In this document: piece after piece, positions 1 through 9,033 of the stretch
Layout of the letters: each line of letters begins with the position of its first letter
Numbering within the stretch: position 1 is the first letter of the stretch
NCBI RefSeq assembly: GCF_022678485.1
Contig: NZ_JALBYP010000026.1
Span: 1-64,000 of the forward strand
Length of the DNA stretch: 64,000 nucleotides
Reading direction: 5' to 3'
Source of the DNA: Aliiroseovarius sediminis
GTDB lineage: Bacteria > Pseudomonadota > Alphaproteobacteria > Rhodobacterales > Rhodobacteraceae
The notes under the pieces: generated by a model
Seen by the model: the letters and a program-made list of their open reading frames with translations, nothing else
Databases searched by the model: none
What the model was told of the DNA's origin: nothing
Translations under genes and position numbers: made by a program

Positions 1-196
1 GGGCTAACCCCGTGGGAGTATCACCAACGGTCAAGAGAGGACCAAACCCTGAACAGAGCTAACCAATAAACGCGGACTCCAAGGGGAGCAGGTCACAAGC
101 ATTACTCAAGTGACTTAACTAACTGCTACGATTTGCTGCTACAATCTCAGAGCAGCAAGCTTCATAAGTCATTGATATTTATCAGTTTGGCGGAAA
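1..196. other. Non-coding stretch before tRNA-Gln
   Basis: I see no supported gene in these bases. A short open frame on each strand overlaps the tRNA and has no recognisable protein. There is a weak 6-bp hairpin (GCTGCT/AGCAGC) near 136-157 on the 3' side of the tRNA, without a convincing T-tract. Confidence 0.4.
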
Positions 197-271
197 TGGC
201 TGGGGTGGTAGGATTCGAACCTACGGTACACTGTACCAAAAACAGTTGCCTTACCACTTGGCTACACCCCA
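197..271 (-). tRNA. tRNA-Gln (anticodon TTG)
   Basis: Read on the minus strand the gene starts TGGGGTG and ends with CACCCCA, then discriminator G and an encoded CCA, which gives a perfect 7-bp acceptor stem. The T-arm GGTTCGAATCC and a D-arm AGCCAAGTGGTAAGGC are present. The anticodon stem ACTGT/ACAGT encloses a seven-base loop TTTTGGT, so the anticodon is TTG and the tRNA reads CAA (Gln). Length is 75 nt with CCA. Confidence 0.95.
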
Positions 272-401
272 GTGATGCGCGCCTAACTAGCCAAAGCCGA
301 TCAAAGGCGCAACCCCAAAATAGGGGAAATTGGCCCAGAACCAATTTGTAGCAAACAATCGTCTGTTCGGGTCACGCACTCAATGAAGGTTTGCCCCTTG
401 C

Positions 402-1871
402 TCAGAGGTCAGGGGGCCGGTCTTGATCCGGCAATGTTTGATCATATGGTCCCACAATTGACTGTTGCCGCAGGATCGCGTCGATGCCATTAAATACAGC
501 GCCCAAGTCTGATGCGCTGGTGAAACTTTCACAGACAACCACAAGATTAGGCGTGTTCGACGACGCGCGCACAAGCGCCCAGGCACCGTCTTCCAGTTGG
601 ACCCGTGCCCCGTTCAAAGTCAGGATATCCTCGATGTTGCGCCCTGCGATCCGCTGGCCGTCGCGTTGCATTTGAAAAAGCGTTTCCGTCAGCCGATCCA
701 CGACATCGTATTTCTGATTGTCTGGACAGGCCGGGGATAGGGTCGGCGAGGTCCAGCTTGCTGGAAGCTCGGCCATAAGGGTCGATAAGGTTGCGTCAGG
801 GTGGTGATCCATCAACCGGCAAAGCGCGACCACGGCCCCCAAGGCACAGTCATATCCCCGCCCAAACGGCGAGCCGAAATAGAAGTGGCCGGACTTTTCA
901 AATGCCGCCTGTGCGCCAGTTGCGCGAAGCTGTCGTTTCACATGGCTGTGGCCGGTCATACAGTACTCAACCGTCGCGCCATGCGATTTCAGCACCGGAT
1001 CGGTCGCAAACAGACCGGTGGATTTCACATCCGCCAAGAACCGCGCGTTAGGGTGCGCGCCAGCCAGATCCCGCGCCATGAGCAGCCCCAGCTTGTCGGC
1101 AAACACCGGTGTGCCTGTTTCGTCGACCACGCCGATCCGGTCGCCATCGCCATCCATACCGATGGCGAAATCCGCCCCGCTTTCGCGCACTGCCGCCGCC
1201 ATATCAGCCAGCATTTCAAGCGCTTCGGGGTTGGGGTTGTAATGCGGGAAGCTGTGGTCAAGCGTGCAGTGACATTCGACCACCTCGACGCCAAGACGGC
1301 GCAACAGGTCGGGCGCAAACGCGCCTGCCGTCCCATTGCCCGTTGCACAGACGACGCGCAGGGGCCGTGTGATCGGCTCGCCGGCCAAGAGGTCGTCAAG
1401 ATAGGCATCCTGAACATCTGTCACGGATTGCGCCGCGCCACCATCTGCCCGGTCGAAATCCCGCGACAAAACAATATCGCGCAACTCGGCCATGTCTTCT
1501 GGGCCGTGGGTGCAGGGGCGGTCAAAACCGATTTTCAAGCCTGTCCACCCGTTTGGGTTATGGCTGGCCGTCACCATCGCCACCGCACCTACATCCAGAT
1601 AAAATTGCGCAAAATAGGCCATCGGCGACAGGCACATACCGATATCCAGAACGTGCGCGCCTGCCTGGCCTAGCCCCTTGATCAGCGCTGCCTGCACCGC
1701 GGGAGAGTAGCAGCGATAGTCCCGCCCCACGATAATTTGAGGCCCAAGACCGCGCCGCGCAAGCTGCGTCCCAAGCCCCAGACCAACTGCGGTGATCCCC
1801 TCCAGATCAATATCCTGCGGGAAACGCCACCGGGCGTCATATTCGCGAAATCCACTGGGGCACAATCGCAT
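402..1871 (-). CDS. Phosphomannomutase/phosphoglucomutase
   Basis: This 489-residue protein belongs to the alpha-D-phosphohexomutase family, which interconverts hexose 1- and 6-phosphates for nucleotide-sugar synthesis. Visible signatures are the phosphoserine loop TASHNPNGWTGLK (Ser about 103), the metal-binding loop DGDGDR (240-245) and the sugar-binding segment EKSGH. It is the last gene of the capsule/Kdo operon. Its ATG at 1871 lies two bases after the kdsA stop. A GTG at 1877 overlapping that stop is also possible. The context suggests it supplies sugar phosphates for a capsular or surface polysaccharide. Mannose versus glucose specificity cannot be read from the sequence. Confidence 0.9.
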   Translation of the reverse strand: MRLCPSGFREYDARWRFPQDIDLEGITAVGLGLGTQLARRGLGPQIIVGRDYRCYSPAVQAALIKGLGQAGAHVLDIGMCLSPMAYFAQFYLDVGAVAMVTASHNPNGWTGLKIGFDRPCTHGPEDMAELRDIVLSRDFDRADGGAAQSVTDVQDAYLDDLLAGEPITRPLRVVCATGNGTAGAFAPDLLRRLGVEVVECHCTLDHSFPHYNPNPEALEMLADMAAAVRESGADFAIGMDGDGDRIGVVDETGTPVFADKLGLLMARDLAGAHPNARFLADVKSTGLFATDPVLKSHGATVEYCMTGHSHVKRQLRATGAQAAFEKSGHFYFGSPFGRGYDCALGAVVALCRLMDHHPDATLSTLMAELPASWTSPTLSPACPDNQKYDVVDRLTETLFQMQRDGQRIAGRNIEDILTLNGARVQLEDGAWALVRASSNTPNLVVVCESFTSASDLGAVFNGIDAILRQQSIVGPYDQTLPDQDRPPDL

Positions 1872-1873
1872 GA

Positions 1874-2707
1874 TCACACGTCCAAAGGCCGTTCTTTTGC
1901 CAGCCGGTCAAAGGCGGCCAGGTCGGCGACAAGCTTCGCCATCTGGTCCAGCGGCACCATGTTTGGCCCATCCGACGGCGCGTGGTCTGGGTCAGGGTGG
2001 GTTTCGATAAATACACCTGCCACGCCCAACGCCACAGCGGCCCGCGCGAGGGCAGGTGCAAACTGCCGCTGACCGCCCGAGCTCGCCCCTTGCCCGCCCG
2101 GCATCTGGACCGCGTGGGTGGCATCCATAATTACCGGGTGGCCGGTCGCGGCCATCTGCGGCAACGCACGCATATCGCAGACAAGCGTGTTGTATCCGAA
2201 TGCGGTGCCCCGCTCGGTCAGCATTACCTGCTCATTGCCTGATCGGGTGATCTTGTCGACGACATACTGCATGTCCCAAGGGGCCAAGGCCTGACCTTTC
2301 TTGATGTTGATCGGCTTGCCCGTGCGCGCCGCGGCGATCAGCAGATCAGTTTGTCGGCACAAAAAGGCGGGAATCTGAAGAATGTCGACGACTTTGGCAA
2401 CAGGGATGCATTGGTCAGGCAAGTGCACATCAGTCAGCACGGGCACGCCAACCTTGGCCTTGACCTCGGCCAAGATCGAAAGCCCATCAAACATGCCCGG
2501 ACCGCGCGCGCCGGACAGGGACGTGCGGTTGGCCTTGTCAAACGAAGCTTTGAACACGTAACCCAGCCCGTTGTCAGCACATATCCTTGCCATATGCCGC
2601 GCAATCGCGATGGCATGGTCGGCCCCCTCAAGCTGGCAGGGGCCAGCGATGATCGTCAGCGGGCGGTCATTGCCGATACGAACGTTGCTGACAACCACTT
2701 CTGCCAT
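1874..2707 (-). CDS. kdsA: 3-deoxy-8-phosphooctulonate (Kdo-8-P) synthase
   Basis: This 277-residue protein is KdsA, which condenses phosphoenolpyruvate with arabinose 5-phosphate to give Kdo 8-phosphate in the cytoplasm. The family hallmarks IIAGPCQLE near residue 20, FKASFDKANRTS in the first third and LTDVHLP are all readable, and the length is typical. It begins one base after the kpsE stop and ends two bases before the mutase start, so the genes are probably translationally coupled. Kdo may serve lipid A core, or the Kdo linker of group 2-type capsules. The KpsT/KpsE neighbours favour a capsule link, but this is inference. Confidence 0.93.
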   Translation of the reverse strand: MAEVVVSNVRIGNDRPLTIIAGPCQLEGADHAIAIARHMARICADNGLGYVFKASFDKANRTSLSGARGPGMFDGLSILAEVKAKVGVPVLTDVHLPDQCIPVAKVVDILQIPAFLCRQTDLLIAAARTGKPINIKKGQALAPWDMQYVVDKITRSGNEQVMLTERGTAFGYNTLVCDMRALPQMAATGHPVIMDATHAVQMPGGQGASSGGQRQFAPALARAAVALGVAGVFIETHPDPDHAPSDGPNMVPLDQMAKLVADLAAFDRLAKERPLDV

Positions 2708-2708
2708 G

Positions 2709-4358
2709 TCAGGACGACACCTGTTCGCGCAGAATTGACACGGTGATTGAGGCCATTAGGTAAACGCCTGAAAAGATCAGGAACGCCAGCAACGTATTCT
2801 CGAACGCGCGGGGATAGGTCGGTTCGTCTGGTGCGACGGGACGCACACCCAGTTCCAGATAGCGGGTCTGCTTGTTCGCCTCGATCCGCGCGTTTTCAAG
2901 CTGTTGCAAGGACTGCTGCATAAGAAGAGTGCGCGTCTCAAGATTGGTCTGGGCGATCCGCAGCCGTCCGCTGATCGACGCAAGCGACCCGTTCTCACCT
3001 GCCGTTTCCGTCAGCCGGCCACGCAGTTCAATGATCAATGTTTCTAGCCGTCCGATATCGCCGCGCAAGCCATCAACCCGCGCCTGATTGGGGCGAGCAT
3101 TGTCCATAAGCTGCTGCAGGGCCAGTCGCTTTTCCTGAAGCTGGCTTTCAAAACCCGTGATCTGCGACATTAACGCGGCAGCGTCCGACGTGGCATCGAA
3201 CACGCCCATTTCCTCTTGCAGACGCAGCACCTCAGCCTGTGCGTCCAGCATGTCCTGTTCGGCCTTTTCATAGCTTGCGATCGCGCCTTCCATCTGGTCT
3301 TCGCGCAACCGCTGGGTCAGATTGTCGACCCGTTCTTCAGCGTACGACACCAGCACCTCGGAAAACTGCGCACTTTGTTCGGGCGCCGGGGCGATGACTT
3401 CCATCTTGACGATGCCTTCGGTGGGGTCGAACCCGATTTTTACGTTCTTCTTATAAAGCTTATAGGCCGCTTCGTTCGATGCCCCCTCCTCCAACCGCTG
3501 TATGGGGTCGATGTTATCGTCTGAGAAGATCGACTTATATCCAAGGTCGCCATCCAGCCTAAGCATCGCATCGCGCGATGTCAGATAGCTTTGCACCGTG
3601 ATGCTGTCTTGCGACGTAGCAAGGCCCGAACCTGCAAACAGGCTGCCCAGCCCACTGCCGCCCTGCCCGTCCGCCTTCTGGATCACGAACTCGGTCTTGG
3701 TGGCATACATCGGAGTGGCGTAGTTATAGTAGTAGAGTCCAGCGATCACGGTTGGCAGAAAGACGAAAAACGCCAGTCGCAAGAACAGGAACCATAGCTT
3801 ACGCCGACGGCGACGGGCGATGTCCACCTGAATGGCGCGCACCGATCGCGCGCGATCCGCATCATCATAGACATGGTTGGCGGGCAGGCGCGGCATTTGA
3901 CGTGGTTCAGGCAGGTTGTTCGCCCCACTGCCATCTGCCCCCACAAGGTCGAGCATATTTGTGCGTTTGAACGGGTCGATGCCAGCTTTGCGCAGCTTGT
4001 GCACCGCGTCGAACTCTGTTTCGAATGCGATGCCGTGTTTTTGCGCGACCCGCCGCGCCATGCGCAGTTGTCGCCCGGTCAAACCCTCTTTGCGGATCGC
4101 CTCGACGGCCGGGTCAGCATTCTGATCGGCGGAAGTGTCGGGCGCACGGTCGTTGGCTACAAACCCTTCCTTGGGGAAGCCATCTTCGACACCCGCTTGT
4201 GCCATTTCTTCGAACGGGTTTGGTTTTCGCGCGGGTGCCGCGGGTTGGTCGGCGTTGTGTGCAGGTTGGGGCGCGCCACTGGGTTGCGCCGCGTCGGTCG
4301 GACGGGGGCGCGATGTGCGGGTGATGCGAAATTTCTTAGCCCTGGGTTTGGTAGTCAT
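2709..4358 (-). CDS. Capsule polysaccharide export inner-membrane protein (KpsE/Wzz-like)
   Basis: This 549-residue polysaccharide co-polymerase-like protein has a long cytoplasmic N-terminus. Residues 1-85 are Pro/Ala-rich and about 85-140 form a basic helical segment. A first membrane helix (about 188-208) follows a run of arginines. A long periplasmic coiled-coil region (roughly 320-450, rich in Gln, Leu and Glu) and a C-terminal membrane helix (about 520-542) complete it. The ATG at 4358 overlaps the kpsT stop by 23 bases. Upstream in-frame codons lie inside kpsT and encode unlikely residues. KpsE proteins link the ABC exporter to the outer-membrane channel. The roughly 180-residue N-terminal extension is longer than in E. 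coli KpsE. Confidence 0.85.
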   Translation of the reverse strand: MTTKPRAKKFRITRTSRPRPTDAAQPSGAPQPAHNADQPAAPARKPNPFEEMAQAGVEDGFPKEGFVANDRAPDTSADQNADPAVEAIRKEGLTGRQLRMARRVAQKHGIAFETEFDAVHKLRKAGIDPFKRTNMLDLVGADGSGANNLPEPRQMPRLPANHVYDDADRARSVRAIQVDIARRRRRKLWFLFLRLAFFVFLPTVIAGLYYYNYATPMYATKTEFVIQKADGQGGSGLGSLFAGSGLATSQDSITVQSYLTSRDAMLRLDGDLGYKSIFSDDNIDPIQRLEEGASNEAAYKLYKKNVKIGFDPTEGIVKMEVIAPAPEQSAQFSEVLVSYAEERVDNLTQRLREDQMEGAIASYEKAEQDMLDAQAEVLRLQEEMGVFDATSDAAALMSQITGFESQLQEKRLALQQLMDNARPNQARVDGLRGDIGRLETLIIELRGRLTETAGENGSLASISGRLRIAQTNLETRTLLMQQSLQQLENARIEANKQTRYLELGVRPVAPDEPTYPRAFENTLLAFLIFSGVYLMASITVSILREQVSS

Positions 4359-4995
4359 AAAGACGCTTCGCTTCTTCCAACGTTTCAAACATGTATAACT
4401 GACCATCCCGCAGCACGGCTGCCGACTGGCAGAATTTCTCAAGCGTCTGTGCCTGATGGGACACGATGACCACGGTGGATTTCGCCAATCGTTCCCGCAG
4501 CACGTCGCCCGCCTTTCGATTGAACTGCGCATCGGTGCTTTGTGGCATGCCTTCGTCAATCAGATAGATGTCGAAGTCCAGTGCCAACAGCAGCGCAAAG
4601 GAAAACCGCCCCCGCATACCCGCGCTATAGGTCGCAACGGGGAAGTCGTAATATTCCTCAAGCTCGCAAAGCCAACGGGTGAAAGCTTCGACATAATCGG
4701 CGTCAAGCCCATAGAGCTTGGCAATGTAGCGCGCGTTTTCCTTTGCCGACAGTTTCCCGATGATACCGCCCATGAAACCCAGCGGAAACGATACCCGACA
4801 GCCACGGCGAACATCGCCTTCGTCCGGCTTTTCCAGCCCGGCCATCATGTTGATCAACGTCGTCTTTCCGGTGCCGTTCGGCGCAAGGATGCCCAAGGAT
4901 TTACCCAGTTCGACCCGAAAGGACACATGGTCAAGGATGACCTTGCGCTGGCGTCCCGTCCAGAACGATTTGCTGACATTGTCGAATTCAAGCAT
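4336..4995 (-). CDS. Capsule polysaccharide ABC exporter ATPase (KpsT-like)
   Basis: This is a 219-residue ABC ATPase of the polysaccharide-export (KpsT) class. Walker A is APNGTGKTT (38-46), where the usual first glycine is alanine. The signature is YSAGM (123-127), Walker B is DIYLIDE (142-148) and the H-loop is His180. The start chosen is ATG 4995, giving MLEFDNVSKSF, a typical beginning for the family. The frame stays open 23 residues further upstream with no better ribosome site. It leads the operon with kpsE, kdsA and the mutase. No KpsM-type permease lies beside it: the next gene upstream is nhaA, so the membrane partner must be elsewhere. Confidence 0.88.
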   Translation of the reverse strand: MLEFDNVSKSFWTGRQRKVILDHVSFRVELGKSLGILAPNGTGKTTLINMMAGLEKPDEGDVRRGCRVSFPLGFMGGIIGKLSAKENARYIAKLYGLDADYVEAFTRWLCELEEYYDFPVATYSAGMRGRFSFALLLALDFDIYLIDEGMPQSTDAQFNRKAGDVLRERLAKSTVVIVSHQAQTLEKFCQSAAVLRDGQLYMFETLEEAKRLYDYQTQG

Positions 4996-5175
4996 GGTTG
5001 TCCCGACATGGCTGCGGCCTGACGCGAGTAGATCAGTATTCTTAACGTCGCACCATAATCGCATACTTGGGCAGCATTATGTCCGACAAAACCGCGACAC
5101 ACCAACGGTATGTCGCAGTTTATATCGAAAACTTTTCACATCGGCCCCGATCATGACTGATCGGTGGCCAGTGCA

Positions 5176-6474
5176 TCAACCCTCTTGCTTTTGCACTTTC
5201 AGCAACTTTCCTGCCGCAAGCGAAAGGAACACGGCGCCAAAGCTAAACAGCGCACCCATTTTGGCGGCATCCTGCACCGGACCGGGCGCAAAGGCGACGG
5301 ACGCAACAAACAGCGATACTGTGAAGCCGATGGCGGCAACAAAACCAATCACCACAAGGTCGATTGGGCGCATGCCAGCTGGAAGGCCCAGCTTCATTGG
5401 ATAGGCCGCAAGCCAGCCCATCAGAAAAATTCCCACCGGCTTGCCGATAATAAGGCCCGCAAGAACCAACCATGTGGCCTCGGAAATCGCACCAAACTCA
5501 ACGCCGGCGTTCAGAAGGCCGAAGAAGAACAGGACCACATCGACAGGAATGGCCAAGCCGTGCTCCATCTGGTTCAGGGTGTCGGACAGATATCGTTCAG
5601 CATCGGCGAAGATGCCAAAGGCACGGTCGGCATGCGGGATCGCGGGAATGACCGGCAGAAGACCCAGCGCCGGGTGAATGCCCGCCTGCGCAAAGCCATA
5701 CCAACTCAGGCAACCCGCGATGGCATAGGGATACCAACGCAGCTTCTTGCGCGCCCAGGTCGAGCGGGTGCGCAGTTGATCGCCCCGGTCCATGCGGCGC
5801 GGCAACCAGTTGAACACCAGAAACACCCCGGCAGACGCGGCCACTGACAGCAACAGCCACACTGGCGCAAGTTCACCCGAGGGATAGAAGATCGCCAGAA
5901 TGATCAGCCCCGCCGCATCATCGGCAATGGCCAGCAGAAGCAGGAACCGCACCGCAGGGTGGCCCGCGCCAAAGACCATCCGCCCGACCAGATAGCTGAA
6001 CGCGATATCCGTGGCCGTCGGAATGGCCCAACCGCGCGACACCGCGTCAAACGTCGTCGAGCCAAGAAAATAGGCAATACCAAGATAAACAGCGATTGGC
6101 CCCAGCATACCGCCAGCAGTCGCAACCAACGGCGTGGCCGCTTTCTTGCCACGCAGCGAACCGTTTTTCAGTATCACCGCCTCCCAGACCTCTTTGCCCG
6201 CAATCGCGAAGAACAGGGCCATCAGCATATCGTTTATAAGGTAGTGGAAAGTCACCACGCGCTCCACATCGCCGTATTCGAAGTGATACGCGGCCTCGCC
6301 ATAAACTTTTTCCCAATAGCCGATGTCGATTCCGATCCAGCTGTTGAACCACAACGGGTATTCGACCACGTGGTGATAGGAATGCGGATCTATGTTAGCC
6401 CAAACCAACGCCAGCACGGCCCCGCTGATCAGAAGAATCGAGTAGGTCGTGATAAAATTCCACACGCGATACAT
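5176..6474 (-). CDS. nhaA: Na+/H+ antiporter NhaA
   Basis: This 432-residue polytopic protein matches NhaA antiporters, which expel Na+ in exchange for protons. The conserved TATDIAF (153-159), the essential aspartate pair in LAIADDAAGL (Asp185-Asp186) and the C-terminal GIGFTVSLF-type segment are visible, with about 12 hydrophobic segments. It is somewhat longer than the E. coli protein because of an extra periplasmic stretch after the first helix (about 30-75). It is transcribed alone, and two inverted repeats precede it. A second, broken nhaA lies at 35196-36231, so this copy is presumably the functional one. Confidence 0.93.
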   Translation of the reverse strand: MYRVWNFITTYSILLISGAVLALVWANIDPHSYHHVVEYPLWFNSWIGIDIGYWEKVYGEAAYHFEYGDVERVVTFHYLINDMLMALFFAIAGKEVWEAVILKNGSLRGKKAATPLVATAGGMLGPIAVYLGIAYFLGSTTFDAVSRGWAIPTATDIAFSYLVGRMVFGAGHPAVRFLLLLAIADDAAGLIILAIFYPSGELAPVWLLLSVAASAGVFLVFNWLPRRMDRGDQLRTRSTWARKKLRWYPYAIAGCLSWYGFAQAGIHPALGLLPVIPAIPHADRAFGIFADAERYLSDTLNQMEHGLAIPVDVVLFFFGLLNAGVEFGAISEATWLVLAGLIIGKPVGIFLMGWLAAYPMKLGLPAGMRPIDLVVIGFVAAIGFTVSLFVASVAFAPGPVQDAAKMGALFSFGAVFLSLAAGKLLKVQKQEG

Positions 6475-6493
6475 AAGGATGCCCCGTCTAGTT

Positions 6494-6539
6494 CCTGTTT
6501 AGAAACAGGCCGCGCCCCTGCAACAAGTGGCTGGGGCGC
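6494..6539. repeat. Tandem inverted repeats upstream of nhaA
   Basis: CCTGTTT (6494-6500) and AAACAGG (6503-6509) form a perfect 7-bp palindrome with a 2-base centre, 20 bases before the nhaA start. Next to it GCGCCCC (6512-6518) and GGGGCGC (6533-6539) form a second 7-bp stem, followed on the plus strand by a short T-tract. The first resembles an operator. The second could be a weak terminator for the upstream permease gene or part of the nhaA leader. Confidence 0.4.
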
Positions 6540-6812
6540 GACCGTTTTTATTCGTGTATTTTCGGAAATACGGCAACTGCCCCCAAACGACAATGGTCCA
6601 GCCTGAAGTTCAGGTTTTTCAACGGGTCAGGCGATACCTCTCCAACTTAGTCCCGCAGCGTTGGCTCTGACCTTCAGCCCTATTTGGCGTCCGCTTCAGG
6701 TGACGCATCTGGCGCGTGTGGTCTGGCCAAAAGTCGGTTATACATCGTGTTCCAGCAACCGCGTCAGTTGGGGTAGCCGGAGGAAAGAGCCAAACAGATG
6801 TTCGACCTACAT
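6540..6812. other. Gene-free stretch between DASS permease and nhaA
   Basis: Beyond the inverted repeats, this part of the 338-bp gap shows no supported gene, RNA or repeat. Short open frames here have no coding character and no ribosome-binding site. Confidence 0.4.
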
Positions 6813-8186
6813 TCAGATGACACCGAGCAGTTTCCACCACAGATAATCCACCGGTAGAAGGACGAGCACGGTAACAACGAACAGAGCCACTGTAACCTTC
6901 AAGAGGGGCCGCGTGCTTTCGCCAGCCAATCCCATAGCCACGATCAGCGGACCGACCTGATAGGGAAAGACAACAGTTGAAAATCCGATAACCTGCGTCA
7001 TCAAAACCGCATTGAGCGAGAATCCCGTGGTCTCGGCCAGGTCGGGTGCAAGGGGCGTCAGAACGGCAGGAACTCCCGGCATTGTGGTGAAGATCGAGGT
7101 GCCAGCCCCCAAAAGGGACAGCGAAACGAAATTCATGAAATCCTGGCCCGCTTGCAGGGGCAGGATGGAAAATGCCTCGGTCGCGATGATATCACCCAGG
7201 CCGCTTGAACTGACGATCGTTCCAAGCGTCAAGGCGCCCGCCACGAACAACAGCATCGAAAAATCGACCGATGACTTGAAAACCGGCGGTGGCACAAAGC
7301 CCAGTTGTGGTACCATCAGGACAAGGGACGCACCCAAGCCGATCCAGGCTGCGTTGATCCCGTGGAGTTGATCCGTGGCCCAAAGCCCAAGTGTGATCAG
7401 AAGGATCGCCATCAACGCCACCTGATGACGCCCCGAGCCTGCGCGCTGCTCGTCCTGCGTGTCATCTGGTTGCACTTGTGCGGGGAAGAACAGCAGCACG
7501 AGGCCCACGATAATGGCTGATTTCAACAGCCCCAGCACCGGGTAGTGTAGCAACAGGTAATCGGCATAGCTGAACTGCAGTCCAAAAGACTGCTCGGCCA
7601 CACCTGATAAGATGATATTGGGGATATTCGACGGCAGGATCGCAAAACTGGGCATATTTGTCCCGATGGCAATGACAACGGCGACGCCTGTGCGCCCGGT
7701 TGATCCCTTCCCCAGCCCCAATGCATCCGCCAGCGCCATACCCACAGGCACCAAGACAGCGGCGCGCCCAAGGGATGAGGGCATAACAAAGCCCAGCGCC
7801 ATGCTCAGAAGCATGAGCCCAGCGATCAAAGTGGCATAGCTTTTGGACAGATGCGGGTGCGCCACCGCCCCCATGCGTGCGCCCAGCCCCGAATGGGTGA
7901 TGGCCGCGCCGATGACAAAGCCCGCCACCACAAGCCAGATCGCAGATGATGAAAAGCTGGCGAAGACATCCTGCGGGGTGGCCAGCCCGCCCAAGATCAG
8001 CGCGGTGAACAGAAAGGTCGACCCGACATATCCCGGAACCAGACCCGTGCCCCAGATCGCCAGGGTGACAAGCATGACGCCGAAGGTCAGCGCTTGTTCT
8101 GTCGACATGCCTGCGGGTTGGGCAAAAGCGCTCCAAGCGGCCAGCAGAAGTGCCAATGCAAAGATGAGTTCTTTAGCGCGTGTCAT
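6813..8186 (-). CDS. DASS/SLC13 family anion permease
   Basis: This 457-residue membrane protein resembles divalent anion:Na+ symporters (dicarboxylate, tricarboxylate or sulfate). It has an N-terminal hydrophobic segment, about 11-12 membrane helices and a conserved hairpin motif IGTNMPSFAILPSNIPN near the middle. A second, diverged repeat (GTSIFTTMPGVPAVLTP) follows in the C-terminal half. ATG 8186 is preceded by AAGGGG at good spacing, whereas the upstream in-frame methionines have none. It diverges from an AraC-family regulator gene, which probably controls it. The substrate cannot be assigned from sequence alone. Confidence 0.82.
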   Translation of the reverse strand: MTRAKELIFALALLLAAWSAFAQPAGMSTEQALTFGVMLVTLAIWGTGLVPGYVGSTFLFTALILGGLATPQDVFASFSSSAIWLVVAGFVIGAAITHSGLGARMGAVAHPHLSKSYATLIAGLMLLSMALGFVMPSSLGRAAVLVPVGMALADALGLGKGSTGRTGVAVVIAIGTNMPSFAILPSNIPNIILSGVAEQSFGLQFSYADYLLLHYPVLGLLKSAIIVGLVLLFFPAQVQPDDTQDEQRAGSGRHQVALMAILLITLGLWATDQLHGINAAWIGLGASLVLMVPQLGFVPPPVFKSSVDFSMLLFVAGALTLGTIVSSSGLGDIIATEAFSILPLQAGQDFMNFVSLSLLGAGTSIFTTMPGVPAVLTPLAPDLAETTGFSLNAVLMTQVIGFSTVVFPYQVGPLIVAMGLAGESTRPLLKVTVALFVVTVLVLLPVDYLWWKLLGVI

Positions 8187-8252
8187 GGTGGACCCCTTCA
8201 TTCCTTGCACTCAGAGGTATGCCTTCATCGCGCCATGTAGTAGGATGACAAA

Positions 8253-9020
8253 ATGACAAAAGATGTCGAGTTTCCGCCAAATCCACCTGCACGGCTCATT
8301 GCGTGGTCCGGACAGCTGGATAAGGGTGCGCGCCCCGCCACGCGTTACAGCGACAGGGCGCAGGTATTGTTCTGTTATGACGGGCTGATGCGGATCGATG
8401 CGGGACAGGATCGTTGGTATATTCCGGACCGTTTCGGGATTTGGCTGCCCAAGGGCCTGAACGCGCAAATCGAGGTGGCGGAGCAGATCGAGTTTCAAAG
8501 CTTCTCGCTCCATGCGCAGGTGGCGCAGAGCCTTGGCATGCCCGATCGGCCCACGGTTTTGCGTGCCACGCCGCTTATCCGTGGTATCGGGCGGCGCTTG
8601 ATGGATGGCGATGCCCTCACGCCCGCCGCGCAACGGCGTCTGGGGGTGGTCGCTCTGGACGAAATCGCGCGGCTTGAGCGCCCTGATCTGCATTTGCCGG
8701 GAAGCCGAGAGCCGCGCCTGTCGCGTGTGATGTCCCATCTGCTGGAACGCCCTCAAGACGCAGGCAGTCTTGCGGCACTTGCGGCCCGCGTAGGCACGAG
8801 CGAACGCACACTCAGCCGCCTTTTCCAGAAGGAAACGGGAATGAGCTGGCGCGCGTGGCGCGACAGAATGCGCTTCGTTCTGGCGTTGGAAGGGCTTCAG
8901 ATTGGGCGCAACAGCACAGAGCTTGCGGCAACACTGGGCTATTCCAGCCCTTCAGCTTTTGTCGCGGCGTTCAGACGCCAAAGCGGGATGACGCCAACAC
9001 AGTGGCGTCATCAGCGCTAA
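8253..9020 (+). CDS. AraC-family transcriptional regulator
   Basis: This 255-residue protein has an N-terminal cupin-like sensor half (about 10-100, with a WYIPDRFGIWLP strand pair) and a C-terminal AraC DNA-binding domain (about 155-255). That domain carries two helix-turn-helix units, seen as LAARVGTSERTLSRLFQKETG and LGYSSPSAFVAAFRRQSG. It is divergent from the DASS permease with a 66-bp shared promoter gap, so local regulation of that transporter is the simplest inference. The ligand is unknown. Confidence 0.88.
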   Translation: MTKDVEFPPNPPARLIAWSGQLDKGARPATRYSDRAQVLFCYDGLMRIDAGQDRWYIPDRFGIWLPKGLNAQIEVAEQIEFQSFSLHAQVAQSLGMPDRPTVLRATPLIRGIGRRLMDGDALTPAAQRRLGVVALDEIARLERPDLHLPGSREPRLSRVMSHLLERPQDAGSLAALAARVGTSERTLSRLFQKETGMSWRAWRDRMRFVLALEGLQIGRNSTELAATLGYSSPSAFVAAFRRQSGMTPTQWRHQR

Positions 9021-9033
9021 GGGCTGAAGCTGG

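Noticed and set aside
801-1673. A 290-codon plus-strand frame opposite the phosphohexomutase gene.
   Set aside because: Antisense shadow of a well-identified gene.
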